Both the position numbers and the translations under genes were made by a program. A model generated the notes under the pieces. It made no database searches, was not told where the DNA came from, and saw nothing but the letters and a program-made list of their open reading frames with translations. A DNA stretch of 16,426 bases from Mariniphaga sp964398855 (GTDB lineage Bacteria; Bacteroidota; Bacteroidia; Bacteroidales; Prolixibacteraceae), in NCBI GenBank assembly GCA_964398855.1, contig CAYNOQ010000058.1, positions 1-16,426 of the forward strand. The letters run 5' to 3'. Position 1 is the stretch's first letter. Each line of letters starts with the position of its first letter. Of the stretch, positions 1 through 7,740 are shown in pieces.

Positions 1-2
1 AC

Positions 3-1790
3 ATTAACCAGATTGCATTCTCCGGCGCCAATGAGTTTCTTGAAAAATATAAAGACGATGCCAACGCAATAATCGGTCATTTCGGACTTGGTTTCTACAG
101 CTCGTTCATGGTTTCGGAAAAGGTTGAAATCATCACCAGATCCTATCAGAAAGAGGCAAAAGCAGTTAAATGGAGCTGCGACGGCACACCCGAATACAGC
201 ATCTCGGAAGTTGAGCGAGACGAAGTTGGAACCGACATCGTTATGCACATCAATAGCGATTCTGAAGAATTTCTGAATGAACAGACCATTTCGGATATTC
301 TCAACAAATACTGTAAATTTCTTCCCGTTCCGGTGATTTTCGGAAAGAAAAAAGAGTGGAAAGAGGGCAAGGAGGTTGAAACTGACGAAGACAATCAGAT
401 TAATGACACGGCGCCGGCATGGACAAAAATGCCGGCTGACCTGAAAGATGAGGACTATCTCAATTTTTACCACCAACTCTACCCTATCGCCGACGAACCG
501 CTGTTCAATATCCATCTCAATGTGGATTATCCGTTCAATCTCACCGGAATTCTCTATTTCCCTAAAATCAAAAATAATTTTGAAATTCAGAAAAACAAGA
601 TTCAGCTCTACAGCAATCAGGTTTTTGTGACCGATTCCGTGGAAGGCATCGTGCCCGAGTTTTTGACGCTGCTGCACGGGGTAATTGATTCGCCGGACAT
701 TCCGCTGAACGTTTCGCGCTCGTATCTGCAAAGCGATTCAAATGTGAAGAAAATCAGCAGCCACATTTCCAAAAAAGTGGCAGACCGGCTCACCGATATT
801 TTTAAGGAAAACCGCACCGATTTTGAGAAAAAATGGGACGATCTCAAGATTTTTATTGAATACGGAATGCTTTCCGACGACAAATTTTATGACCGTGCCA
901 TGAAGTTTTTCCTTTTCAAAAACAACGAAGAAAAATATTTCACTTTTGAAGAGTATGAAAAACTGATTGAAAGCAATCAGACGGATAAAAACAACAATCT
1001 GATCTATTTATATACCACCAACAAAGAAGAGCAATATACATTTGTGGAAGACGCCCGCGGAAAAGGCTATGATGTGCTTATCCTTGACGATGTTCTGGCG
1101 CCGCATCTCATCAGCCGGTTTGAGCAGAAGCACACCGGGAAGCAGTTTGTGCGCGTTGACTCCGATGTTGTTGAAAATCTCATCAAAAAGGAAGATTCTG
1201 AAAAAGAAGACTTCTCCTGGGAGCAGAAACAGGAGCTTACTCCTGTTTTTCAGGCTGTTTGCCCCGAAAGCAGCAGCTACAATTTTTTAGTCACTTTTCA
1301 GAATTTAGGCGAAACCGGAAGCCCGATTGTAATCACAAGAAATGAATTTATGCGCCGCATGAAAGATATGAGCGCCATGCAGGGCGGCATGAACATGTAC
1401 GGCGATTTTCCGGACAATCTCAATTTGGTTGTAAATTCTGCCCATCCATTGGTGAAAAAAGTGATGGACGCCAAAGATAAAAAATTAGAAAAACCACTTG
1501 AAAAATTTAATACCGGTATTACCGATACAAAAGCAGAAATCAGCGCTTTGGAAAACGAACAAAAAGATAAAAAAGAGGAAGAAATCGCTCAGGCAGATAA
1601 GGAAAAACTGGAAAAGCTGAATGATGAGCTGGCAAAACTGGAGGAATCAAAAAGAGAAAAACTCACCGATTTCGGCAGAAAAAACAAGCTGGCAAAACAA
1701 CTTGTCGATCTGGCGCTGTTAGCTAACGGCATGTTAAAAGGCGCTGATTTAGATAGGTTTGTAAAACGAAGCGTGGAGCTGATTAAGTAG
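3..1790 (+). CDS. htpG: Molecular chaperone HtpG (Hsp90), 5'-truncated by window edge
   Basis: This is the bacterial Hsp90 chaperone, a cytosolic ATP-dependent dimer that remodels client proteins. The reading frame is open from base 3, so the real start lies before the window; the ATG at 108 is internal. The first visible residues, up to GHFGLGFYSSFMV at about residues 25-37, are the end of the N-terminal GHKL ATPase domain, with its glycine-rich ATP-lid motif. About 90 N-terminal residues, including the catalytic Glu region, are missing by comparison with E. coli HtpG. The middle domain follows, with SPDIPLNVSRSYLQ and the stretch around WDDLKIFIEYGM. The C-terminal dimerisation domain ends in LLANGMLKGADLDRFVKRSVELIK-type sequence. 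A Lys/Glu-rich, probably coiled-coil stretch lies just before it, at about residues 500-555 of the visible protein. Visible length is 595 aa. The identification is very secure. Confidence 0.97.
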   Translation: MNQIAFSGANEFLEKYKDDANAIIGHFGLGFYSSFMVSEKVEIITRSYQKEAKAVKWSCDGTPEYSISEVERDEVGTDIVMHINSDSEEFLNEQTISDILNKYCKFLPVPVIFGKKKEWKEGKEVETDEDNQINDTAPAWTKMPADLKDEDYLNFYHQLYPIADEPLFNIHLNVDYPFNLTGILYFPKIKNNFEIQKNKIQLYSNQVFVTDSVEGIVPEFLTLLHGVIDSPDIPLNVSRSYLQSDSNVKKISSHISKKVADRLTDIFKENRTDFEKKWDDLKIFIEYGMLSDDKFYDRAMKFFLFKNNEEKYFTFEEYEKLIESNQTDKNNNLIYLYTTNKEEQYTFVEDARGKGYDVLILDDVLAPHLISRFEQKHTGKQFVRVDSDVVENLIKKEDSEKEDFSWEQKQELTPVFQAVCPESSSYNFLVTFQNLGETGSPIVITRNEFMRRMKDMSAMQGGMNMYGDFPDNLNLVVNSAHPLVKKVMDAKDKKLEKPLEKFNTGITDTKAEISALENEQKDKKEEEIAQADKEKLEKLNDELAKLEESKREKLTDFGRKNKLAKQLVDLALLANGMLKGADLDRFVKRSVELIK

Positions 1791-1882
1791 TATCTATGCA
1801 TCAATTTTTCACATTTGCACAGAAATGAAAAATGAGACAAAATAATTTTAAAGCACTTCCGGCATCTGTAAGATTTTGTTCG

Positions 1883-1890
1883 TATATTTA
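1883..1890 (+). promoter_or_regulatory. Possible -7 element (TATATTTA)
   Basis: This octamer is one base away from the Bacteroidota -7 consensus TAnnTTTG and lies 27 bp before the ATG at 1918. No clear -33 TTG element sits at the expected distance, so this is a weak call. Confidence 0.3.
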
Positions 1891-1917
1891 GCAATTGATT
1901 AAATAAAAAACTGAGAT

Positions 1918-2754
1918 ATGAAAAAGATAACCACGTTATTATCAGTATTCTTACTTATTTTCTCCATTTCATTTGCACAACAGCAGGAACGCCCCGGAGA
2001 ACAGCCGCCGCCTGAAACCGGCGAATCATTCAAACTTGGCATGGCAGGCTACACTTTTGTCCGTTTTGATTTAGATAAAACGCTTGAAACTTTAGTGAAA
2101 TCCGATGTGCACTATCTCTGCATCAAGGATTTTCATCTGCCGCTCAACAGTGATGCAGAGCAAATTGCATCATTCCATGCAAAACTAAAAGAAAAAGGCG
2201 TTACCGGCTATGCAGTCGGTCCGATTTACATGAAAACCGAAGAAGAAGCCGACCGCGCCTTTGAATATGCCAAACGGGTTGGTGTTAAGCTGATTGTAGG
2301 TGTTCCCACTTATGAGCTGCTGCCCTATGTTGACAAAAAAGTGAAGGAGTACGGTTTTCATTACGCCATTCATCTGCATGGTCCGGATATTGAGCTTTTT
2401 CCCGATGCCGACGATGTTTGGGAAAGTGTAAAAAATCTTGATCCGCGGATTGGAATGTGTCTGGACATCGGTCACGACACCCGGAACGGAAAAGACCCGG
2501 TTGCCGACCTGAAAAAGTATCACAGCCGCGTATTTGATATTCATATCAAGGATGTTACGGGAGATACCAAAGCAGGATATTCGGTGGAAATAGGACGCGG
2601 AATCATCGATTTTCCGGCGTTTGTGAATGCCCTCCGCGAAGTGAACTACACCGGAGTTTGTAGTCTGGAACATGAAAAAAACATGGACAACCCGTTCATG
2701 GGAATTGCAGAATCCATCGGATATTTCAGGGGCGTTATTGCAGCCACAAAATAG
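1918..2754 (+). CDS. Exported sugar phosphate isomerase/epimerase-like TIM-barrel protein
   Basis: The 278-aa protein belongs to the xylose isomerase-like / AP endonuclease 2 TIM-barrel superfamily. Its members isomerise or epimerise sugars or polyols with a divalent metal. Residues 1-20 (MKKITTLLSVFLLIFSISFA) form a signal peptide followed by a Q/P-rich linker, so the enzyme should be periplasmic or surface-exposed. The barrel starts near KLGMAGYTF (39-47). Probable metal and substrate ligands are the HLHG motif (152-155), D183 and H186 in CLDIGHD, H209 in DIHIKD, and E251 in SLEHE. The closing IGRGIIDFPAF strand (225-235) is typical of the family. The exact substrate cannot be read from sequence. 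A single-gene unit is likely, since htpG ends 127 bp upstream and the next gene starts in an inserted A/T-rich segment. The family call is good; the specific reaction is unknown. Confidence 0.85.
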   Translation: MKKITTLLSVFLLIFSISFAQQQERPGEQPPPETGESFKLGMAGYTFVRFDLDKTLETLVKSDVHYLCIKDFHLPLNSDAEQIASFHAKLKEKGVTGYAVGPIYMKTEEEADRAFEYAKRVGVKLIVGVPTYELLPYVDKKVKEYGFHYAIHLHGPDIELFPDADDVWESVKNLDPRIGMCLDIGHDTRNGKDPVADLKKYHSRVFDIHIKDVTGDTKAGYSVEIGRGIIDFPAFVNALREVNYTGVCSLEHEKNMDNPFMGIAESIGYFRGVIAATK

Positions 2755-2775
2755 AATCTGATTCTACTTTGGACA

Positions 2776-2785
2776 GTTATCAGCA
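2776..2785 (+). repeat. Left inverted-repeat half, GTTATCAGCA
   Basis: This 10-bp sequence is the exact reverse complement of 3638-3647. It lies 22 bp after the stop of the preceding TIM-barrel gene and 41 bp before the ATG of the nuclease gene. I read it as the cassette-start R' core. Confidence 0.65.
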
Positions 2786-2825
2786 ACTTGACCAGAGCGG
2801 TATACACAATGGAACAGAAAATAAT

Positions 2826-3635
2826 ATGAGAGAATTAACTTGGAAAAATGCGATTATAAAAATACTTGAAGAAGAGGAAAAAGCATTACACTATACTGAA
2901 ATCGCTGAACTAATAGCAGAACGAGGTTATAGAGAAAATTTTGGAGCTACTCCACAAGATACCGTTAGTGCACAATTAACAACTGACATAAATAAAAAAG
3001 GTGAAAAATCTCTTTTTGCAAAAGTTGATCGAGGTGTTTTTATTTTAAGGAAATTCTTAAATGAACAATCACAGAAGACCATTCAACAAAAAGAAGATGA
3101 AACGGAAAGCACTAAAGATACAAAAGAAGAAAGATTTAAGATTGTAAATTCGTTTGGTATATATTGGAGTAGAGATTTGGTGTATTGGGAAAATACTGTT
3201 CCAGATTTACTTTCTGTACAACAGAAAGGTGCGGAACAGACAAACTTTAAAGAACAAGTGGGAATTTATTTATTGCATGATAGTAGAGAAACCATTTACA
3301 TCGGACAAGCAATTAAGAGAACTCTTGGAGTTAGACTTAGAGAACACACTATGGATAGACTTAGTGGCAGATGGGATAGATTTTCATGGTTTGGTTTTTA
3401 TCCTGTCGGAGAACATGGAGAATTAATAACAGATATAAAGTTTGACGACATAACCATTGAAAAGCTCGGAGATTTATTAGAAGCCATTTTGATTGAAAGC
3501 ATCGAACCACGACAAAATAGAAGACAAGGAAATTTATTCTATGGATTAGAATATCTACAACAAGAAGCTCCCGAATTAAAAGAAAGACAAATAAAACAAA
3601 CTATGCAAGCAATGGTAGAAAGATTTAATAGATAA
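2826..3635 (+). CDS. HARE-HTH / GIY-YIG nuclease family protein
   Basis: The 269-aa protein has two domains. Residues 1-77 look like a HARE-HTH winged helix (WKNAIIKILEEEEKALHYTEIAELI, then GVFILRKF). This domain is known from restriction endonucleases, RNA polymerase delta and eukaryotic chromatin proteins. An acidic/Lys linker (about 80-105) follows, then a GIY-YIG nuclease domain. Its key parts are G146-I-Y148, Y158-I-G160, the R170-x-R172-E-H174 helix, the W/F-rich WDRFSWFGFYP strand (183-192), and the candidate metal-binding Glu in EAILIESIEP (E219 or E224), with N231 after it. All catalytic landmarks are present, so it is probably an active DNA endonuclease, perhaps in defence or repair. 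I chose ATG 2826 because the HARE domain begins there; a TTG at 2769 would add 19 unconvincing residues. Arginine codons are 16 AGA, 3 CGA and 1 AGG with no CGC/CGG/CGT, unlike the neighbouring genes, which suggests transfer. Confidence 0.85.
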   Translation: MRELTWKNAIIKILEEEEKALHYTEIAELIAERGYRENFGATPQDTVSAQLTTDINKKGEKSLFAKVDRGVFILRKFLNEQSQKTIQQKEDETESTKDTKEERFKIVNSFGIYWSRDLVYWENTVPDLLSVQQKGAEQTNFKEQVGIYLLHDSRETIYIGQAIKRTLGVRLREHTMDRLSGRWDRFSWFGFYPVGEHGELITDIKFDDITIEKLGDLLEAILIESIEPRQNRRQGNLFYGLEYLQQEAPELKERQIKQTMQAMVERFNR

Positions 3636-3637
3636 AA

Positions 3638-3768
3638 TGCTGATAACAAACAGTTTTGCAAGAGAGCGGGTTATCTTTTCCGTTCAAGGATTTTTACTAA
3701 ATTTGAAGTGTCGTCTTCGCTCGGAAGTTTTTGTATAAAAACCACTCCCTCGTAAAGCCGCCAAAACG
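3638..3768 (+). repeat. attC-like imperfect palindrome downstream of the nuclease gene
   Basis: The element starts with TGCTGATAAC (3638-3647), complementary to the insert's left end, and ends with AACG at 3768. The outer arms AGTTTTGCAAGAGAGCGG (3652-3669) and CCACTCCCTCGTAAAGCC (3742-3759) pair at 12 of 18 positions, and every mismatch is a transition. A further inner pairing joins GGATTTTTAC (3688-3697) and GTATAAAAACC (3733-3743), leaving a central variable loop. The size (131 bp) and the layout of paired ends, arms and loop resemble long attC sites of the VCR type. The remaining 3769-4022, up to the next gene, is A/T-rich with no gene I can support. Confidence 0.6.
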
Positions 3769-4022
3769 TTGGAAATATTGTTAGAAATTTTGAAAGTTAC
3801 CGAATCACATAACCTTATAAAAAACAATCGGAAGTATTGTCCTTATTAAACAGTACAAATTAATGTCAAAACAATTTTGAGTGCAAATACAACTCGAAAG
3901 TTTTTTACCATCCGTTAAATCAAGAGAAAATGAAATGAAACAATTCAGGGAAAACTCACATTTAGCTGTGTCTGAAACTCTGATGCGTTCCATATATTTT
4001 AAAAACTTAATAATTTATAAAG

Positions 4023-4694
4023 ATGAAAACAAAAACAAAACTATTAGTCGTTGCACTCAGCGTTGCAATGATTTTTTCAGGATGTAATACATCCAAAACC
4101 CTGCGTGGCGGCGCCATTGGCGCTGGTGCGGGAGCTGCACTTGGCGGACTGATTGGCAGCCGTTCACAAAACACTGCCACAGGCGCCGTGATTGGCGCTG
4201 CCGTGGGTGGAACTGCCGGTGCACTCATCGGCAAATACATGGACAAGCAAGCCGAAGAGTTAGAGCAGGAGTTGGAAAACGCCAAGGTTGAGCGTGTGGG
4301 CGAAGGCATCCAGATTACCATGGATTCGGGTATTCTCTTTGGATTTGACTCTTACGCCCTGCTGCCGGAAGCCAAAACCGAACTGGAATCAATGGCTAAG
4401 GTGCTGATCAACTATCCGGACACCAAAATTCAGGTGGACGGGCACACCGACGGCGTTGGTGCGGACAAGTACAATCAGAAACTGTCTGAGCAAAGAGCAA
4501 AATCCGTTTCTGACTATCTGAACAGCTTTGGCATTGAAAAAGACCGCATCACGGAAGCCGGTTTTGGAAAATCCATGCCCATTGCCGACAACGATACCGA
4601 AGAAGGGCGCCAGCTAAACCGCCGCGTGGAAATCGGGATTCTTGCCGATGAAAACCTGAAGGAAGCTGCCGAAAAAGGTGAACTGAATCCATAA
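4023..4694 (+). CDS. OmpA-family lipoprotein with glycine-zipper domain
   Basis: This 223-aa envelope protein tethers the outer membrane to peptidoglycan. A lipoprotein signal ends in a lipobox (MIFSGC) with the acylated Cys at residue 21. Residues about 28-71 are a glycine zipper (GGAIGAGAGAALGGLIG and a second copy), probably membrane-inserting. A short helical linker (73-90) is followed by an OmpA C-terminal domain (about 100-207). It contains FGFDSYALLPEAKTEL, VDGHTDGVG with D143, LSEQRAKSV with R158, and NRRVEI (199-204). D143 and R158 are spaced exactly as the diaminopimelate-binding Asp/Arg pair of OmpA-like domains, so peptidoglycan binding should be intact. The gene lies 24 bp before a beta-barrel gene and is probably co-transcribed with it. 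Its specific cellular role is not known. Confidence 0.92.
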   Translation: MKTKTKLLVVALSVAMIFSGCNTSKTLRGGAIGAGAGAALGGLIGSRSQNTATGAVIGAAVGGTAGALIGKYMDKQAEELEQELENAKVERVGEGIQITMDSGILFGFDSYALLPEAKTELESMAKVLINYPDTKIQVDGHTDGVGADKYNQKLSEQRAKSVSDYLNSFGIEKDRITEAGFGKSMPIADNDTEEGRQLNRRVEIGILADENLKEAAEKGELNP

Positions 4695-4718
4695 ACTCAT
4701 AACATAAAGCAGATTAAC

Positions 4719-5342
4719 ATGAAAACATCGCAAAAAAATCATTTTTATCTTTTGGCTGTTCTGTTTTTCTTTGGCTGGACAACCGTCGCCAACGGACAGC
4801 TTACTTTTGGCGCAAAAGCCGGGCTTAATCTTTCCAACCTGAGCATGGAAAACTCAAACGACAAAAATATGCTCACCGGAATACATGCCGGAGTTTTTGC
4901 AAACCAATCCATTTCTGAAAAATTCTCAATTCAGCCCGAACTCCTTTTCTCACAGGGAGGTTCAAAGTGGACGGGAAATCTGAGTAATTCGGAACTGAAA
5001 CTGAATCTCAGCTACATTCAGGTGCCGGTAAGCGCAGTTTACAGTCTGGCAAAGGATTTCGATTTTCTGTTGGGTCCCTATGTGGGATTTCTGATGAAAG
5101 AACCAAAGTTTAAAGGGTCCGTTGGCAGCGGTGGTGTAACTCTTGAACCGAAAAAAGACTACTTCAATTCCCTTGATTTCGGAATGCAGGGCGGTATGCG
5201 CTTTTTCCTGAAACCGGTCTATGTTGGTTTTTCCTATAATCTGGGGATTTCTCAGGTTGCCAAAAAAGGGAAAATTTGGGAAAATGTTTTGGATAATGCC
5301 TCAAACCGTGTGATTCAGGTTTACGCAGCAATCCCTTTCTGA
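4719..5342 (+). CDS. Outer-membrane beta-barrel (porin-family, PorT-like) protein
   Basis: This 207-aa outer-membrane barrel is of the type common in Bacteroidota (outer membrane protein beta-barrel domain family). The signal peptide is residues 1-26, with cleavage likely after VANG, and mature sequence starts QLTFGAKAGLNLSNLS, a hallmark first strand. Alternating hydrophobic strands run through the protein (FSIQPELLFSQGGSKW, LSYIQVPVSAVYSL, FDFLLGPYVGFLM, PVYVGFSYNLGISQV). It ends in the aromatic strand VIQVYAAIPF, the usual signal for the barrel assembly machinery. The length fits an eight-stranded barrel. The gene follows the OmpA-domain lipoprotein in the same unit and is closed by a strong terminator, so the two may act together in envelope structure. 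No substrate or transport specificity can be inferred. Confidence 0.88.
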   Translation: MKTSQKNHFYLLAVLFFFGWTTVANGQLTFGAKAGLNLSNLSMENSNDKNMLTGIHAGVFANQSISEKFSIQPELLFSQGGSKWTGNLSNSELKLNLSYIQVPVSAVYSLAKDFDFLLGPYVGFLMKEPKFKGSVGSGGVTLEPKKDYFNSLDFGMQGGMRFFLKPVYVGFSYNLGISQVAKKGKIWENVLDNASNRVIQVYAAIPF

Positions 5343-5358
5343 AAAATTTGAAATAAAA

Positions 5359-5383
5359 ATACCGCCTGCTTTGCAAGTGGTAT
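5359..5383 (-). terminator. Probable terminator of the prolyl oligopeptidase gene
   Basis: ATACCGCCTGC and GCAAGTGGTAT form an 11-bp imperfect stem around a TTT loop. Read on the minus strand it is followed by a T-rich run (ATTTTTATTT), which fits the end of the minus-strand transcript coming from 7528-5456. Confidence 0.45.
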
Positions 5384-5398
5384 GAAAATATTTTTTCA

Positions 5399-5434
5399 AC
5401 AGAGACTGCCTTTCGAGGCAGTCTCTGTTTTATT
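5399..5434 (+). terminator. Rho-independent terminator of the OmpA/barrel unit
   Basis: A perfect 12-bp stem, ACAGAGACTGCC (5399-5410) paired with GGCAGTCTCTGT (5417-5428), has a TTTCGA loop and a TTTTATT tail on the plus strand. It lies 57 bp after the barrel gene stop and faces the convergent minus-strand gene. Confidence 0.9.
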
Positions 5435-5455
5435 AGGCGGAATAACCGTTTCCGA

Positions 5456-7528
5456 CTATTCCATCAGCATCATTCTGAGATAGGTGTAAATCTGTGCATT
5501 CATTGTTGCCCGCTGCTCGTTTGTGGAAGCTCCGGCATGACCGCCTTCCGTATTTTCATAATACAAAACCGGATAACCCATATCGTGCATTTTTGCAACC
5601 ATTTTTCGGGCATGCCCCGGATGAACACGGTCGTCGCGGGTTGATGTGGTGAAAAATACCACAGGATATTCTTCCCCTTTTCTCAGATTATGATAAGGTG
5701 AATATTTGCTGATGTACGCCCACTCTTCGGGAATATCCGGATTCCCGTACTCTGCCATCCAGCTTGCACCCGCAAGCAACTTGTTGTAGCGCTGCATATC
5801 AAGCAGCGGCACTGCGCAAACAACAGCACGATACAAATCGGGACGCTGAGTGAATGCCACACCCACAAGCAAACCGCCGTTACTGCCACCATAAATGCCT
5901 AACTTTTGCGGCGATGTGATCTTTTTTGTAATAATATCTTCGGCTACCGCATGAAAATCGTCATAAACCAACTGCCGGTTCTCTTTCAGTCCTGCCTGAT
6001 GCCATCCGGGACCAAACTCACCGCCGCCACGCAAATTGGCAAGCACATAAACTCCGCCCGCCTCTAACCATGAAGCGCCTGTTATTGCCGAATAACGCGG
6101 CAACTGCGGAATTTCAAATCCACCGTAAGCGTATAGCAAAACCGGATTGCTGCCATCTAACTTCATAGATTTGTCATGCACAACAAAATAGGGGATTTTT
6201 GTACCATCCTTAGAGGTAGCTTCAAATTGCTTAACTTCATAATTTTCAGTGGGAAACCATGATGAAAGGGTTTTCAAAACTGCTGACTCACCCGTTTCGG
6301 AATCGCCAAAACAGAGCGTGTTGGGTTGCAGAAAGTTTTGAAAATAGAAAAAGAATTTATTGCTGAATTCCGTTGCCGAGCCAATATTGACAGTTCCTGT
6401 TCCGGGAATCTCAAATTTCTCCCTGACCCATTGTCCGTCAAAATGATAAGAATACAGCGCGCTGCTTACATTCTCAAGCATGTTTACCAATATCCGGTCT
6501 TTTGTTGTGGAAATTGATGTGATTGCCGAGCGTTCATCCGGTTTCACTAAAAGTTGAAAATTCTTTTTCCCGGTAAGCAAATCGTCATAGCCGATGCTGA
6601 CTACAGAACCTGATGAAAAATTTCCGGAATCAATCTGCCAGTCAGATTTGAGTTGAAAAATTACCTGCCCCTTAAAAATTGCCTTAAAATTAATATCGGC
6701 AGGCAAATCGGGCTGAACCAATTCCCCGTTTTCAACAAAATAGTGCTTTCCTGAATAAAATGAAGTGCGCTGCATAATGAGCTGATACACTTTGTTTTCC
6801 TTTGGAAAAACATATCCCCAGATACCCATATCTTCCTGCTCTCCCCTGAAAATTTCATGCGCATCGGCGAGCTCTGTGCCGCGCTTCCAGATTTTTACCT
6901 GCATCGGGTAGCCCGATGTGGTTACGCCTTCACCAAAATCGGTGGAAACCATCAGGGTATTTTCATCAATCCAAAATGCATCACCTTTGGCTTCGGGAAG
7001 AAAAAAGCCATTTTCAACAAACTGACGGGCGATTGCATCAAACTCCTTAATCTCCACAGCATCTCCGCCACCTTTGGAAAGGCTGACCATAAACTTGTTG
7101 AAATCAGGATAGAGCGCTGTTGCATTTTTAAAAACCCATTTGACTCCGTCTTTTTGGGAAATGGCATCAAGGTCAAGCAGAATTTCCCATTCGGAATCAC
7201 CGTTCAGGTAATTTTCTAAGTGCATTCTTCTCCAGATTCCGCGCTGATGCTGTTCATCCTGCCAGAAATTATAGATAAAATCTCCCAGAATTTTGGGGTC
7301 TGCAATTCTTTCCGATGAGTTGAGAATTTTGAGATTCTCATCATAAATTTGCTGGTAATCAGCAAACTCAGTAAATTCCTCAACCGATTTTGCATTCCAC
7401 TCCCCCACCCACTCCAGCGCCTTGGGGTTGTCCACTTCTTCCAGCCAAAGGTAAGGGTCGGTTTTTGGTTTGCTGCAATTTGTACAAGCAATCATAAGTG
7501 CAATCAATAATAAATAGTAAATTTTCAT
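5456..7528 (-). CDS. Prolyl oligopeptidase family serine peptidase (S9A), exported
   Basis: The 690-aa protein is a prolyl oligopeptidase/protease II-like enzyme that cleaves short peptides, usually after proline. The N-terminus begins with MKIYYLLLIALMIAC, a signal peptide with a weak lipobox and Cys15, so it is probably a periplasmic lipoprotein or secreted. The conserved YLWLEEVDNPKALEWVGEWN segment (about 26-45) begins the mature protein. A seven-bladed beta-propeller (about 60-430) filters substrates. The alpha/beta hydrolase domain (about 435-690) carries the triad. These are Ser549 in GGSNGG, Asp632 or Asp633 in RDDRVHPGHARKM, and His664 in EGGHAG. Length and motif order match active S9A enzymes. 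It is convergent with the OmpA/barrel unit and divergent from the two-component system. A role in peptide scavenging is likely but inferred. Confidence 0.95.
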   Translation of the reverse strand: MKIYYLLLIALMIACTNCSKPKTDPYLWLEEVDNPKALEWVGEWNAKSVEEFTEFADYQQIYDENLKILNSSERIADPKILGDFIYNFWQDEQHQRGIWRRMHLENYLNGDSEWEILLDLDAISQKDGVKWVFKNATALYPDFNKFMVSLSKGGGDAVEIKEFDAIARQFVENGFFLPEAKGDAFWIDENTLMVSTDFGEGVTTSGYPMQVKIWKRGTELADAHEIFRGEQEDMGIWGYVFPKENKVYQLIMQRTSFYSGKHYFVENGELVQPDLPADINFKAIFKGQVIFQLKSDWQIDSGNFSSGSVVSIGYDDLLTGKKNFQLLVKPDERSAITSISTTKDRILVNMLENVSSALYSYHFDGQWVREKFEIPGTGTVNIGSATEFSNKFFFYFQNFLQPNTLCFGDSETGESAVLKTLSSWFPTENYEVKQFEATSKDGTKIPYFVVHDKSMKLDGSNPVLLYAYGGFEIPQLPRYSAITGASWLEAGGVYVLANLRGGGEFGPGWHQAGLKENRQLVYDDFHAVAEDIITKKITSPQKLGIYGGSNGGLLVGVAFTQRPDLYRAVVCAVPLLDMQRYNKLLAGASWMAEYGNPDIPEEWAYISKYSPYHNLRKGEEYPVVFFTTSTRDDRVHPGHARKMVAKMHDMGYPVLYYENTEGGHAGASTNEQRATMNAQIYTYLRMMLME

Positions 7529-7598
7529 ATCCGTATTGTTAAAAGCGAGTTTTCATTTTGAAATTAATTGTTCCGTAAACATAATGAGTTGACAGCTA

Positions 7599-7631
7599 CA
7601 AAATTAGTTTTTAAAATTGGCTTTTGTTCAA
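7599..7631 (-). promoter_or_regulatory. Candidate Bacteroidota promoter for the S9A peptidase gene
   Basis: On the minus strand, TAATTTTG (7606-7599) matches the -7 consensus TAnnTTTG exactly. A TTG lies 22 bp upstream (7631-7629). The spacing is at the long end of what is usual. The predicted leader is about 65 nt. Confidence 0.5.
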
Positions 7632-7740
7632 TAAATTAGCGCTTTCAGCAAAAATAAAATTTTAATTTTACGGAAAAGGGATCAACAAACATACGAGGTT
7701 ATTCACCGGGAATAGGGTTTTTCGGCTTTTCCCTTGCTGA

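Larger units (their letters stand above)
2777..3768 (+). mobile_element. Putative integron-type gene cassette (solitary, no integrase seen)
   Basis: A 992-bp A/T-rich insert behaves like one gene cassette. The left end is G|TTATCAGCA at 2776|2777 and the right end is AACG|TTGG at 3768|3769. Both therefore obey the integron rule of cutting between G and TT. The first bases of the insert, with the preceding G (GTTATCAGCA, 2776-2785), are the exact reverse complement of TGCTGATAAC at 3638-3647, just after the gene. That is the expected R'/R'' relationship. An imperfect palindrome fills 3638-3768. Joining the two ends would give a circle whose attC has perfectly paired 10-bp tips. The only gene inside runs in the usual cassette orientation with its stop just before attC. 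The core bases do not match the classical GTTRRRY consensus well, so a different recombinase family is possible. Confidence 0.6.

Noticed and set aside
1801..1850. Terminator after htpG
   Set aside because: TTTTTC..ATTT can pair imperfectly with AAAT..GAAAAA, but the stem is all A/T with a bulge and is too weak to call.
2185..2673. 162-codon minus-strand open frame
   Set aside because: It is antisense to the TIM-barrel gene, whose metal-binding motifs are intact; the translation has no family features.
2769..2825. TTG start for the nuclease gene
   Set aside because: The extra 19 residues do not extend the HARE-HTH fold and would begin upstream of the proposed cassette boundary at 2777.
3881..4087. 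68-codon plus-strand frame between the cassette and the OmpA gene
   Set aside because: It runs out of frame into the OmpA-domain gene and has no signal or domain; composition is that of A/T-rich intergenic DNA.
6857..7219. 120-codon plus-strand open frame inside the peptidase gene
   Set aside because: It is antisense to the prolyl oligopeptidase propeller region and has no recognisable domain.
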